Assembly: GCA_965247615.1 (NCBI GenBank)
Contig: OZ252022.1
Span: 558,001-622,000, forward strand
Source: G965197715 sp965247615
Lineage (GTDB): Bacteria > Chloroflexota > Dehalococcoidia > Lucifugimonadales > UBA1127
Length of the DNA: 64,000 nt
Reading direction: 5' to 3'
The notes beneath the pieces were generated by a model that ran no database searches, had not been told where the DNA came from, and saw only the letters and a list, made by a program, of their open reading frames with translations. Positions 38,601 through 45,784 of the stretch are shown in pieces; the stretch's first letter is position 1, and each line of letters begins with the position of its first letter. The translations under genes were made by a program, and so were the position numbers.

Positions 38601-40053
38601 CGGAGGTCCGTCCGGGTACTGCCAGGAAGACATTACGGATTCCGGGGCGTGTATCGTTGAGGGCAGTCACGACAACTACGGCGAGTTGACTGACGACGGT
38701 TTCGACAGTGGGACGACATCCTATACTGTCCATAGCCTGCGATACGGCTCCAACCAACTTCCTGCAGAAGCCAAGCTGCACCTGACCCTCAACGCGGCGC
38801 TTTCGGCTGCCGACGTTGCGGCATTGGTCTTGCGTATCGGCAGCCAGGAGTTCCAACTATCGTCGGCCAGCACAACGGTCGGGAGTCCGGTAAGCAGTCA
38901 AAACTATAGCTGGAGCGTCCCCAGCCAGCCCTGGACCGTTGGCGCTTCCATTGAGGTCACCATCATCAGGGCGGGCGCCGTGCCGCCGTTGGACAAAGCG
39001 GACCTCCGCGCCTTGAGCGTCAACGGGACGTCCGTCACCGGTTTCAACAGCGCCACCCTCAGCTACACGTTCTTCGTGGCCAACGATGTGGCTGAGGCGA
39101 CGGTCCGGGCGACCACCGCCGACTCCGGCGCGACGGTGGCCTACAGCCCCGCGCAGCCTGTGACCCTCGCCGAGGGCGGCAACACCGTCACGATCGTGGT
39201 GACGGCGGGCGCCGCTACCACAACCTACACCGTGACCATCACGCGGGCGGTGGCCGCCGTGACGCCGCCGCTGACCACCGGCGGCAGCGGGCGAGGCTCC
39301 GTGAACTGGGTGCCGCAGTTCGCCGAGGGCGCGACGGCGACGCGCTTCGTGGCGGAGAACACCGAGCCGGGCGAGAACATCGGCGCCCCTGTCACGGCCA
39401 CCGACCTGGACCCGGACGACACCCTCACCTACGTCCTGGAGGGCCACGACGCCGAGTTCTTCGACGTGCATCCCGCCACGGGCCAGTTGCGGACGAAAGC
39501 GCCGCTGGACTACGAGACCAGGGAGAGCTACATCCTGACGGTAGAGGTCTCCGATGACTGGCGGAACTACGGCTCCATTGAGGTGACGATTACGGTGACG
39601 GATGTGGACGAGGCCCCGCCGATGTCGCGTTCCGCCGCGATTGCCTACGCGGAGAACGGCGCCGGCCCAGTGGCCGTCTACGTGGCGATGGCCGCCGAGG
39701 GGAGCACGGTCGCCTGGTCTCTGTCGGGGGAGGACGCCGCCGTCTTCGCCATCGACGGCGGGACGTTGAGCTTCCGGACGCAGCCGGACTACGAGGCGCC
39801 GGTGGACGCCGACGGTGACAACGCGTACCTCGTCACGGTGCAAGCCGCGGAAGACAGCGGCGCATCCGGCAAGCTCAAGGTCGTCGTGATGGTGACGGAC
39901 GTGGAGCTTACGAGCATGTGTGCTCGCTACGACGTGAACCAGAATGAGGCCATCGACCGGGACGAGGCCGTCCGCGCCGTGGTCAATTACTTCAGCGGCG
40001 ACATCGACAAGGAAGAGGTACTGGAGGTCATCCAGCTCTACCTGGCCGCTTGA
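35338..40053 (+). CDS. Giant secreted LRR / Calx-beta / cadherin-repeat protein with EF-hand C-terminus
   Basis: The open frame is 1571 codons, but the first ~98 are an Arg/Gly-rich shadow of the real N-terminus encoded in another frame (see 35264-35647). Genuine sequence starts at 'EITSLNAGDFSGLTALEVLE'. It continues with four or so leucine-rich repeats, two Calx-beta-like domains (each ending in 'TIEDDD' or 'TITDDD') and several cadherin-like repeats with 'YSVIVTATDAEDVQSTIDVT' and 'DYETRESYILTVEVSDDW'. A cadherin-like beta-sandwich comes next ('NTVTIVVTAGAATTTYTVTI'), and the C-terminal 'YDVNQNEAIDRDEAVRAVVN' is an EF-hand/dockerin-type Ca2+ loop. It is probably a Ca2+-stabilised cell-surface adhesin. 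It stands alone on this strand between an IS remnant and an MFS remnant. Confidence 0.78.
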   Translation: MPYWACQTPRPLPDHSSSPRGGGRAGARRPAGPLDADRCAVGHPCVPPHPGGAGRDCRGFAGRRLRRGDRGASGRAHGIGCGGSHRGAVRGDAAGKRAEITSLNAGDFSGLTALEVLELQGNKLSSLPANVFSGLTSLTELQLQANQLSSLPAGVFSGLTSLATLRLWNNQLSSLPAGVFSGLTLLPTLELDGNPGAPLPVAVSLASAGEGQFKAVMPTGAPFAVTLPVSVTNGVIDGGATTLTIPVGAVESGALSVTRNAGTFVPVPVTGDIGTLPGPPAGHKGYALQKATDLPVEILPAVVSEVSITADAATVTEGEAAAFTVKRTGGVLSTGLTVGVEVSEDGAMLDGTPPTAVTFVAESATAALSVATASDTGEEANSVVTARVTASSDGAYTLGGNSSATVTIEDDDKLPSPTLSMTVAPDAIAEAGTESATVTVSASPAFTADRTISLTFSGTATVTADYTISVDGTTLSSPYELTLPEGDASIEATVTAVDDTVVEGAETIRIEAMLDGELIGDQQTITITDDDGTMTNQAPVFADGESTTRSVPENAEVGDAVGARVDAADPDEGDTVTYSIGGVDGVTFGIHDMTGQIITAVALDHETRASYSVIVTATDAEDVQSTIDVTINVTNVNEAPLISGETAVSIDENKRGVFKPYTAVDPDGDDVIWALLGGPDADSLVHFPEMDELVLVAESGADFETPGDVADPHYPAAVAGDNVYHVIIGAGDAGGEEHLLSVTITVNDVDEKPEFTEAAETAAATPYSVPETLGIGIPIGAPGQVLTATDPDAGDADPVLTLGGTGAIDFAISADGQIRVAAQLDSARTSTYELTVTARDPSDSTSDSSLFDTLEITINIQDVNREPVLNDGSGTEVKTTFQENGTGIAYEATATDPDGNDTLMWSVSGLDAAAFRIGASLDGATGSLYFNSSPNFENPGDLDDPDTLNVNEARDNTYQIAVSVTDDHGATKSVDVAIEVTNVDEPGAVTLSSNQPEVDTALTAVLTDPDGGVTGLSWQWARSEDGSSGWTNIPGVTSASYTPTATDAGSYLRTTASYADAEGGGKTAQAVSAKADLWTATLTPGEVSGGPSGYCQEDITDSGACIVEGSHDNYGELTDDGFDSGTTSYTVHSLRYGSNQLPAEAKLHLTLNAALSAADVAALVLRIGSQEFQLSSASTTVGSPVSSQNYSWSVPSQPWTVGASIEVTIIRAGAVPPLDKADLRALSVNGTSVTGFNSATLSYTFFVANDVAEATVRATTADSGATVAYSPAQPVTLAEGGNTVTIVVTAGAATTTYTVTITRAVAAVTPPLTTGGSGRGSVNWVPQFAEGATATRFVAENTEPGENIGAPVTATDLDPDDTLTYVLEGHDAEFFDVHPATGQLRTKAPLDYETRESYILTVEVSDDWRNYGSIEVTITVTDVDEAPPMSRSAAIAYAENGAGPVAVYVAMAAEGSTVAWSLSGEDAAVFAIDGGTLSFRTQPDYEAPVDADGDNAYLVTVQAAEDSGASGKLKVVVMVTDVELTSMCARYDVNQNEAIDRDEAVRAVVNYFSGDIDKEEVLEVIQLYLAA
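35589..35629. repeat. 41-bp exact duplicate inserted in the LRR protein gene (copy 1)
   Basis: These 41 bases are identical to 35990-36030. Here they sit between GCGGGAG and CTGAGATC, which join in frame (Ala-Gly-Ala-Glu-Ile-Thr) if the 41 bases are removed. Because 41 is not a multiple of three, the insertion separates the signal peptide from the rest of the protein. Confidence 0.85.
35990..36030. repeat. 41-bp exact duplicate, resident copy (copy 2)
   Basis: This copy lies in frame within the coding sequence and encodes 'TGAPFAVTLPVSV', a natural part of the domain after the leucine-rich repeats. It is therefore the likely source of the out-of-place copy at 35589. Confidence 0.85.
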
Positions 40054-40160
40054 AGGGTCTTCGCCGCATATTCTCCCGCTTCGAGAAGCTCGATGTGCTC
40101 TTCCTCGGCTGCATCTCATCCGCGCTCATTCTCGATGCACTGCGTTAGTGTGAACGGTCC

Positions 40161-40451
40161 CTAGTTGCCAACACTGCCCTGGGTGCAGCGAACGGCCATT
40201 TCTCGGCGCTCCCCGCGCCCAAGCCCATCGCGAAGACCATGCTCAACGCCCCGATCAGTGTGCCCCTGTACCGAGTGGCGCCCATCACCGCGATGGCTAT
40301 AGAACACTAGCGAACCGACCGCCGACCCTCCGACCCCGGCAATGAACAGGCCGAGCGCGGCCGCCGCCAGCAGCAAGCCGAGCTTCAGGTCGGCGTGTAT
40401 GTTTCGCAAGAACACAACGCCAATTGTGGAGATGGGAGTCCGGCAGGACAA
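40161..40451 (-). pseudogene. MFS transporter remnant, frameshifted
   Basis: On the minus strand one frame encodes 'LKLGLLLAAAALGLFIAGVG' then 'GSAVGSLVFYS', a membrane helix pair. At about 40290 the pattern moves to another frame with 'SIAIAVMGATRYRGTLIGAL' and 'SMVFAMGLGAG', which looks like the helix and cytoplasmic loop of a major facilitator transporter. Less than 100 codons are left. The call rests on motif feel and hydrophobicity. Confidence 0.4.
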
Positions 40452-40509
40452 CCGGGCTAGGTCCCACGACTGGTGTGTATACGGGGCGCTAATGCAGCAA
40501 TTCGCTGCG

Positions 40510-40538
40510 TTGACTCGCCGTGCCGGTCGTGATAGGAT
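40510..40538 (+). promoter_or_regulatory. Sigma-70-type promoter of the ATP synthase operon
   Basis: TTGACT at 40510-40515, a 17-bp spacer and TAGGAT at 40533-40538, 28 bp before the first gene. No other comparable pair was seen upstream of atpB. Confidence 0.65.
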
Positions 40539-40565
40539 TCACCAAGTATCCGGAGGGGGTCGGTG

Positions 40566-40802
40566 ATGCCGTGGTGGGTGCTTGCCCTGCGGCTCACGGG
40601 GCTAGGGTGGTTCGTCGCCTTCTGCGTCGTTGGGGGCATCGTGGGCGGCTGGCTGCTGGACTCGTGGGCCGGGACCCTCCCCCTCTTCCTGTTGGTTGGA
40701 GTGGTGTTGGGGAGTGCGACAGCGTTCTACGGTGTGTACCGCATGGTCTTGCCCCTGATGAAGTCAGACCAACCCCTGGACGCTCAAGACGGCGGACAGT
40801 AG
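40566..40802 (+). CDS. AtpI/AtpZ-like ATP synthase accessory protein
   Basis: The 78-residue protein starts at the ATG at 40566, 9 bp after GGAGG (an adjacent GTG at 40563 is possible). Two membrane helices ('FVAFCVVGGIVGGWLLDSWA' and 'LFLLVGVVLGSATAFYGVYR') match the AtpZ/AtpI family, whose members help c-ring assembly or Mg2+ uptake. First gene of the atp operon, 21 bp before atpB. Confidence 0.78.
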   Translation: MPWWVLALRLTGLGWFVAFCVVGGIVGGWLLDSWAGTLPLFLLVGVVLGSATAFYGVYRMVLPLMKSDQPLDAQDGGQ

Positions 40803-40823
40803 CAGAGCGGGAGCGCGAGTCTG

Positions 40824-41735
40824 ATGACGAAGCGGCTCTTCATACTGGCGGGCCTGGCTGTTTTGGCGCTGGGCTTGGCTGGGTTCGTGACCGGGGCCAT
40901 AGGTGCCGCCTTCTTTGGCACGGAGGCCCTGCTCCCCGCGCCGGGGGTGCACCTGGCGCCGCAGCAGATCACCGGCGAACACGCCGGCGACGCCCTCCAC
41001 GGGGGCACGGAGCTGCTCCTGACGAATACCATTCTCTCCAGCTTGGTCGCTTCCGGCGCTCTGCTGGCGATGTTCGTGCTTGGGACGGCCAAGCTGCAGC
41101 TCGTCCCGGGAAGGCTGCAGGGTCTCATCGAGTCCATCGTGGAAGGGTTGCTGGGCTTCGTCGAGAGCGTGGTTGGAGCGCAGCGGTCGCGGCAAGTATT
41201 CCCCATCATCGCCACCATCTTCCTCTTCGTCCTGTTCAACGCATGGCTGGGGCTGCTGCCCATCTACCAGTCCCTGGGCGTGCTGGACGACGGGAAGATC
41301 CACGCCACGCTGCTCCGTCCCGCGGGCACGGACATGAACATGCCGCTGGCGCTGGCCCTGGTGTCCTTCTTCGTGGTGGAGGGCATGGGCCTGCGGGCGT
41401 TTGGCTTCAGGTACCTGGGCAAGTTCTTCCGATTCGGGAACCTCATCCGGGGCCGCATCGGAATGGGCATCATCGACATCTTCGTGGGAGTGCTGGAGCT
41501 GCTCAGCGAGTTCATCAGGATCATCAGCTTCACCTTCCGGCTGTTCGGGAACATGACGGCGGGGGAGATCCTGCTGCTGGTCTCCGGTTTCCTGATCTCC
41601 TTCGTCTTCAGCGTGCCCTTCTACGGACTGGAGCTTCTGGTCGGGGTGATTCAGGCCCTCATCTTCGCCGGTCTGACCCTGGTCTTCATCTCCGTGGCCC
41701 TGACGCCCCACGAGCACGAAGAGGGGCACGAGTAA
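40824..41735 (+). CDS. atpB: ATP synthase F0 subunit a
   Basis: The protein has 303 residues and multiple membrane helices. The conserved proton-channel Arg helix is visible as 'SFTFRLFGNMTAGEILLLVS', with 'IRIISFTFRLFGN' typical. The C-terminal 'VGVIQALIFAGLTLVFISVA' completes the a-subunit. A ~50-residue extracytoplasmic loop precedes the second helix. Confidence 0.96.
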   Translation: MTKRLFILAGLAVLALGLAGFVTGAIGAAFFGTEALLPAPGVHLAPQQITGEHAGDALHGGTELLLTNTILSSLVASGALLAMFVLGTAKLQLVPGRLQGLIESIVEGLLGFVESVVGAQRSRQVFPIIATIFLFVLFNAWLGLLPIYQSLGVLDDGKIHATLLRPAGTDMNMPLALALVSFFVVEGMGLRAFGFRYLGKFFRFGNLIRGRIGMGIIDIFVGVLELLSEFIRIISFTFRLFGNMTAGEILLLVSGFLISFVFSVPFYGLELLVGVIQALIFAGLTLVFISVALTPHEHEEGHE

Positions 41736-41751
41736 CCGCGAGGAGGATGCT

Positions 41752-41850
41752 GTGACAATCATCTTGTTGGCATTCAGCATCGGTATCATTGGTTTGGTGG
41801 CTGCCGGTCTTGGGCTGGTGGCGGCCGGATACGCGAGAGAGCGGGAATAG
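41752..41850 (+). CDS. 32-residue single-helix membrane protein between atpB and atpE
   Basis: A GTG at 41752 follows a perfect AGGAGG by 5 bp, better than the ribosome sites of many neighbours. The frame reads 'MTIILLAFSIGIIGLVAAGL' and continues 'GLVAAGYARERE' to a TAG at 41850: one Gly-zipper-rich membrane helix and a charged tail. The gap from atpB is 16 bp and to atpE 37 bp. I know of no named subunit at this position. It could be a c-ring- or a-subunit-associated small protein, or a relic of a duplicated c-subunit N-helix. Function unknown. Confidence 0.6.
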   Translation: MTIILLAFSIGIIGLVAAGLGLVAAGYARERE

Positions 41851-41887
41851 CCCCCGCCCTCTGGCCCGTGAAACGAAAGGAGGAAGC

Positions 41888-42130
41888 ATGACTGAAGGTA
41901 TTAGCCCCGATGCGATGAAGTTGTTGGGAGCGGGGATCGCCGCCGGTCTGGGTATGATTGGCCCGGGCATTGGCATCGGCATCCTGGGGGCGGCGGCCAT
42001 GAACGCCATCGGCAGGAATCCGGAGGCAAGGGGCGCCATCCTCACGAACATGATCCTGGCCATCGCCTTTGCCGAGGCCATTGGCATCTACGCCCTCATT
42101 GTGGCTATTATCCTTGCCCTGGTGGCCTAG
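41888..42130 (+). CDS. atpE: ATP synthase F0 subunit c
   Basis: The 80-residue protein starts at the ATG at 41888 after AAAGGAGG. The Gly-rich first helix ('IAAGLGMIGPGIGIGILGAA'), the polar loop 'RNPEAR' and the second helix with the ion-binding Glu ('AIAFAEAIGIYALIVAIILA') are complete. The Na+-type Gln and Ser/Thr ligands are not present, so proton coupling is expected. Confidence 0.95.
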   Translation: MTEGISPDAMKLLGAGIAAGLGMIGPGIGIGILGAAAMNAIGRNPEARGAILTNMILAIAFAEAIGIYALIVAIILALVA

Positions 42131-42154
42131 ACCGGTCGCCGGAAGGGGGTCGCG

Positions 42155-42655
42155 GTGGCTGAACTAGGGTTTCATCTACCCAGTCTGCTCGTATATCTGG
42201 TCAACTTCCTGATCCTGTTGGCCCTCCTCTACTTCTTGGCCTACAAGCGGATCCTGGCGCTCTTGGACCAGCGCTCCGAACGCATCCGCGAGTCCCTGGC
42301 GGAGGCGGAGCGGGTCAAGCAGGACTCCGCCCGGGCCCAGGAGGACATGCAGGGTCAGTTGACTGCGGCGCGCCAGGAGGGCCAACAGGTCTTGGAACAG
42401 GCCCGCCAGGCCGCCGAGCGCTACCGCCAAGAGGAGCAGGAGCGGGCGCAGCAGCAGGCCGCGGAGTTCCTGGAGAAGGCCCGCGCCGACATCCAGCAGG
42501 AGCGCAACGCCGCAGTGGAAGAGGTCAGGCAGCACTTCGCCGACCTGGCCCTGACCGCCGCCGAGCAGGTCATTGAGCGGGCCCTGGACCGGGACGCCCA
42601 CCGGGAGCTCATTAACAGAGTGTTGGAAGAGAGCACCCAGGGAGGGAGGAGCTAG
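42155..42655 (+). CDS. atpF: ATP synthase F0 subunit b
   Basis: The protein has 166 residues and a GTG start. One N-terminal membrane helix ('LLVYLVNFLILLALLYFLAY') is followed by a long Gln/Glu/Ala/Arg coiled coil that forms the peripheral stalk. The ending 'YAR'-free tail 'HRELINRVLEESTQGGRS' lies 2 bp before atpH. A single b gene suggests a homodimer. Confidence 0.94.
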   Translation: MAELGFHLPSLLVYLVNFLILLALLYFLAYKRILALLDQRSERIRESLAEAERVKQDSARAQEDMQGQLTAARQEGQQVLEQARQAAERYRQEEQERAQQQAAEFLEKARADIQQERNAAVEEVRQHFADLALTAAEQVIERALDRDAHRELINRVLEESTQGGRS

Positions 42656-42657
42656 CC

Positions 42658-43200
42658 ATGGCGCGAAGCTCTCTCCCGTCTCCCAAGCGCTACGCCCGGG
42701 TCCTCTTGGAGTTGGCCTTGGCGCACGGCGTCCTGGGCGAATGGCGGGGCATCCTGCAGGACATGGCCGCGGCGGCGGCGAACGAGGAGTTCGCCGCGTT
42801 GCTGGAGGCGCGGGGGATACCCGATGGCGACAAGGAAGCGGCCGTGCGCGCGGCGCTCCCCGCGGCGACCGAGGTTGGCTACAATCTGGTTATGATTCTT
42901 GCCAAGAAGCGCGCCCTGGCCCTGCTCCCGCGCATCGAGCAGGAGTTCGAGACCGCCGCGGACGAGCAGGAAGGCTTGCAGTACGTGGAGGTACGCACGG
43001 CGGTGCCCATCGATGACGCCACTCAGGAGGGCATCGCCCAGGGGTTGCGGGGCTTCCTGGGCAAGGACGTGCGCCTGGCCACCCGCGTGGACCCCGCGGT
43101 CCTGGGCGGTATGGTGCTGCGCATCGGGGACCGGGTAATAGACGGGAGCGCTAGGGGCCGGCTCCAGGCCCTGCGGCATTCTCTGGTCCTCACCGGTTAG
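42658..43200 (+). CDS. atpH: ATP synthase F1 subunit delta
   Basis: The protein has 180 residues. 'SPKRYARVLLELALAHGVLG' is the helical N-domain, 'YVEVRTAVPIDDATQEGIAQ' and 'DPAVLGGMVLRIGDRVIDGS' the C-domain. It links the stalk to the alpha3beta3 head. ATG at 42658. Confidence 0.94.
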   Translation: MARSSLPSPKRYARVLLELALAHGVLGEWRGILQDMAAAAANEEFAALLEARGIPDGDKEAAVRAALPAATEVGYNLVMILAKKRALALLPRIEQEFETAADEQEGLQYVEVRTAVPIDDATQEGIAQGLRGFLGKDVRLATRVDPAVLGGMVLRIGDRVIDGSARGRLQALRHSLVLTG

Positions 43201-43292
43201 AATCGCCCATTGGTGAATGGAGTACTCTGTAGTGACACGGGCTCCCGGCGACCGGCGCCGGTGAAGACCCTGAGCCCTAGGGAGGCTTGACC

Positions 43293-44813
43293 ATGACCAC
43301 GCGGGGTCAGGAGATCATCTCAGTCATCAAGCAGCAGCTCGAGGGCTTCGACGCTCGAGTGTCCATGGTGGACGTGGGGACCGTGGTGGAGGTTGGGGAC
43401 GGCATCGCCCGGATTCACGGGCTCGCCGGCTGCCGGGTCAACGAATTGGTGGAGTTTCCCACCGGCGTCTTTGGCATCGCCCTGAACCTGGAAGCGGACA
43501 GTGTTGGTGTCGTGGTCCTTGGCGAGTACGACGCCGTCCGCGAAGGCGACGAGGTCAAGACGACCGGGCGCATCATCGAGACACCCGTTGGATACGGCCT
43601 CCTGGGCCGCGTTGTCGACCCCCTTGGCCGGCCCCTGGACGGCAAGGGTGGCATCGCCAGCGACAAGACCCGCCCCGTCGAGATCGTTGCCCCGGACGTC
43701 ACCATGCGCAAGTCGGTCGACACGCCCGTGCAGACGGGCATCAAGGCCATCGACGCCATGATCCCCATCGGGCGTGGCCAGCGGGAGCTGATCCTGGGGG
43801 ACCGCTCCACCGGCAAGACAGCCATCGCTGTGGACACCATCATCAACCAGAAGGGGAAGGACCTCCTCTGCATCTACGTGGCCATTGGCCAGAAGGCTTC
43901 CAAGGTGGCCCAGGTGGTTGGCACTCTGGAGCAGCACGGCGCCATGGAGCACACGGTGGTGGTGGCGGCCAACGCGGCGGAGTCCGCCGCCCTCCAGTAC
44001 CTGGCGCCCTACGCGGGCTGCGCCATTGGAGAGGAGTTCATGGAGCAGGGCAAGGAGGCCCTGATCATCTACGACGACCTCTCCAAGCACGCCTGGGCCT
44101 ACCGCCAGATTTCGCTGCTGCTTCGGCGGCCGGCGGGCCGCGAAGCCTATCCCGGCGACGTCTTCTACCTCCATAGCCGTCTGCTGGAGCGCGCCGCCAA
44201 GATGGACGACGAGCACGGGGGCGGCTCCCTCACGGCCCTGCCGATCATCGAGACTCAGGCCGGCGACGTCTCCGCCTACATCCCCACCAACGTCATCTCC
44301 ATTACCGACGGCCAGCTCTACCTGGAGGCCGACCTGTTCAATGGCGGCGTTCGTCCCGCCATCAACGCGGGGCTCTCCGTCTCCCGGGTGGGTGGCGCGG
44401 CCCAGACGCGCGCCATGCGCCAGGTTGCCGGGCGCCTGCGGCTGGACCTGGCCCAGTTCCGCAACCTGGCGGCCTTCGCCCAGTTCGGCACGGCGGACCT
44501 CGACGCCGCCACCCGCTCCCAGCTCGAGCGGGGGCAGCGGGTCGTGGAGATGCTCAAGCAGCCCCAGTACGTACCCCTCTCCCTGGCCCACCAGGTCATG
44601 GCCCTGTTCACCGTCAGCACGGGGCTCATGGATGGGGTGGCCATCGGCGACGTGGGCCGCTGGGAGATCGAGTTCAACCGCCACATGGACACGGCCCACC
44701 CGGACATTGTGCAGCAGATTAACGACGTCAAGGCCATGGACGACGATCTACAGGGCGCCCTTCGCGGCGCCATCGAGGAGTTCAACAAGGGCTTTGTCGC
44801 CTCGTCGGGATAG
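43293..44813 (+). CDS. atpA: ATP synthase F1 subunit alpha
   Basis: The 506-residue protein starts at the ATG at 43293, 7 bp after GGGAGG (an in-frame TTG 6 bp earlier is less likely). Walker A 'GDRSTGKTAI', 'AIGQKASKVAQVV', 'ALIIYDDLSKHAWAYRQISL' and 'INAGLSVSRVGGAAQTRAMR' cover the catalytic-site side. Full length. Confidence 0.97.
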   Translation: MTTRGQEIISVIKQQLEGFDARVSMVDVGTVVEVGDGIARIHGLAGCRVNELVEFPTGVFGIALNLEADSVGVVVLGEYDAVREGDEVKTTGRIIETPVGYGLLGRVVDPLGRPLDGKGGIASDKTRPVEIVAPDVTMRKSVDTPVQTGIKAIDAMIPIGRGQRELILGDRSTGKTAIAVDTIINQKGKDLLCIYVAIGQKASKVAQVVGTLEQHGAMEHTVVVAANAAESAALQYLAPYAGCAIGEEFMEQGKEALIIYDDLSKHAWAYRQISLLLRRPAGREAYPGDVFYLHSRLLERAAKMDDEHGGGSLTALPIIETQAGDVSAYIPTNVISITDGQLYLEADLFNGGVRPAINAGLSVSRVGGAAQTRAMRQVAGRLRLDLAQFRNLAAFAQFGTADLDAATRSQLERGQRVVEMLKQPQYVPLSLAHQVMALFTVSTGLMDGVAIGDVGRWEIEFNRHMDTAHPDIVQQINDVKAMDDDLQGALRGAIEEFNKGFVASSG

Positions 44814-44845
44814 GGCCCCGCACGTGACAGGCTGAGAGGAGAAGG

Positions 44846-45706
44846 TTGCCTAGCCTACGCCAGATTCGCCGGCGCATTCGCAGCGTCCAGAACACCTCCA
44901 AGATCACCCGCGCCATGGAGATGGTGGCGGCGGTGAAGATGCGCCGCGCTCAGCAGGCCGTGCTGGCCACGCGCCCGTACGCGGAGAAGATGCAGGCGCT
45001 GCTGTCGGACCTTGCGGCCATGCCCCAGGAGGACCCCGACCAGGTTCACGCCCTGCTCCAACGCAGGGAGGTGCGGCGGGTCATGCTGGTCCACGTGACC
45101 CCGGACCGGGGGATGTGCGGGCCGCTGCCGGGGTCCCTCAACCGCCAGGCGGGCATCTTCGTCCTGGGCTCGGAGCATCCTGCCACCGTGATCACGGTGG
45201 GGCGCAAGGGGCGCGACTTCATGGTCCGGTCGGGCCGGGACGTCCGCGCCGTGTTCACGGGTCTTGGCGAACGGCCCTCGCTGGTGGATACCACCCCCAT
45301 TGCAAGCCTGGTCATCGACGATTTCAGCACAGGGGCCGTCGATGCAGTGTACCTGGCGTACAGCCAGTTCGTGAACACCATCGTGCAGCGCCCGGTTATG
45401 CAGCAGCTCCTGCCCGTCGAGCCGGCGGAGCTGAACCCTGCCGACGCCGTGGGCTACATTTATGAGCCCACGGGCCTTGCCGTCCTCGAGGACCTGCTGC
45501 CCAGGTACGTGGAAATGCAGCTCTACCGCGCAATCCTGGAGGCCAACGCCAGCGAGCAGTCGGCGCGGATGGTGGCCATGCGCAGCGCCACGGACAACGC
45601 CAACGACCTCGTTCGGGACATGACGTTGGAGGCCAACAGGGTGCGCCAGGACACCATTACCAACGAGCTGCTGGACATAATCGGCGGCGCCCTCACCTTT
45701 CAGTAG
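44846..45706 (+). CDS. atpG: ATP synthase F1 subunit gamma
   Basis: The protein has 286 residues and a TTG start after GAGGAGAAGG. The rotor coiled coil is given by 'IRRRIRSVQNTSKITRAMEM' and 'VAAVKMRRAQQAV' at the start, and by 'SEQSARMVAMRSATDNANDL' and 'RVRQDTITNELLDIIGGA' at the end. The middle Rossmann-like domain is normal in length. It is the central shaft of the enzyme. Confidence 0.96.
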   Translation: MPSLRQIRRRIRSVQNTSKITRAMEMVAAVKMRRAQQAVLATRPYAEKMQALLSDLAAMPQEDPDQVHALLQRREVRRVMLVHVTPDRGMCGPLPGSLNRQAGIFVLGSEHPATVITVGRKGRDFMVRSGRDVRAVFTGLGERPSLVDTTPIASLVIDDFSTGAVDAVYLAYSQFVNTIVQRPVMQQLLPVEPAELNPADAVGYIYEPTGLAVLEDLLPRYVEMQLYRAILEANASEQSARMVAMRSATDNANDLVRDMTLEANRVRQDTITNELLDIIGGALTFQ

Positions 45707-45784
45707 CAAGCAAGACATCGGGCGCAGCGGCGCGGCCGCCCGCGCCCCGCGCGCAGCACAGATCCCCGTTCTTGGGAGGCAGTC

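Noticed and set aside
40054..40160. A possible small gene right after the LRR-cadherin protein
   Set aside because: No ribosome site, no family pattern, and too short to judge.
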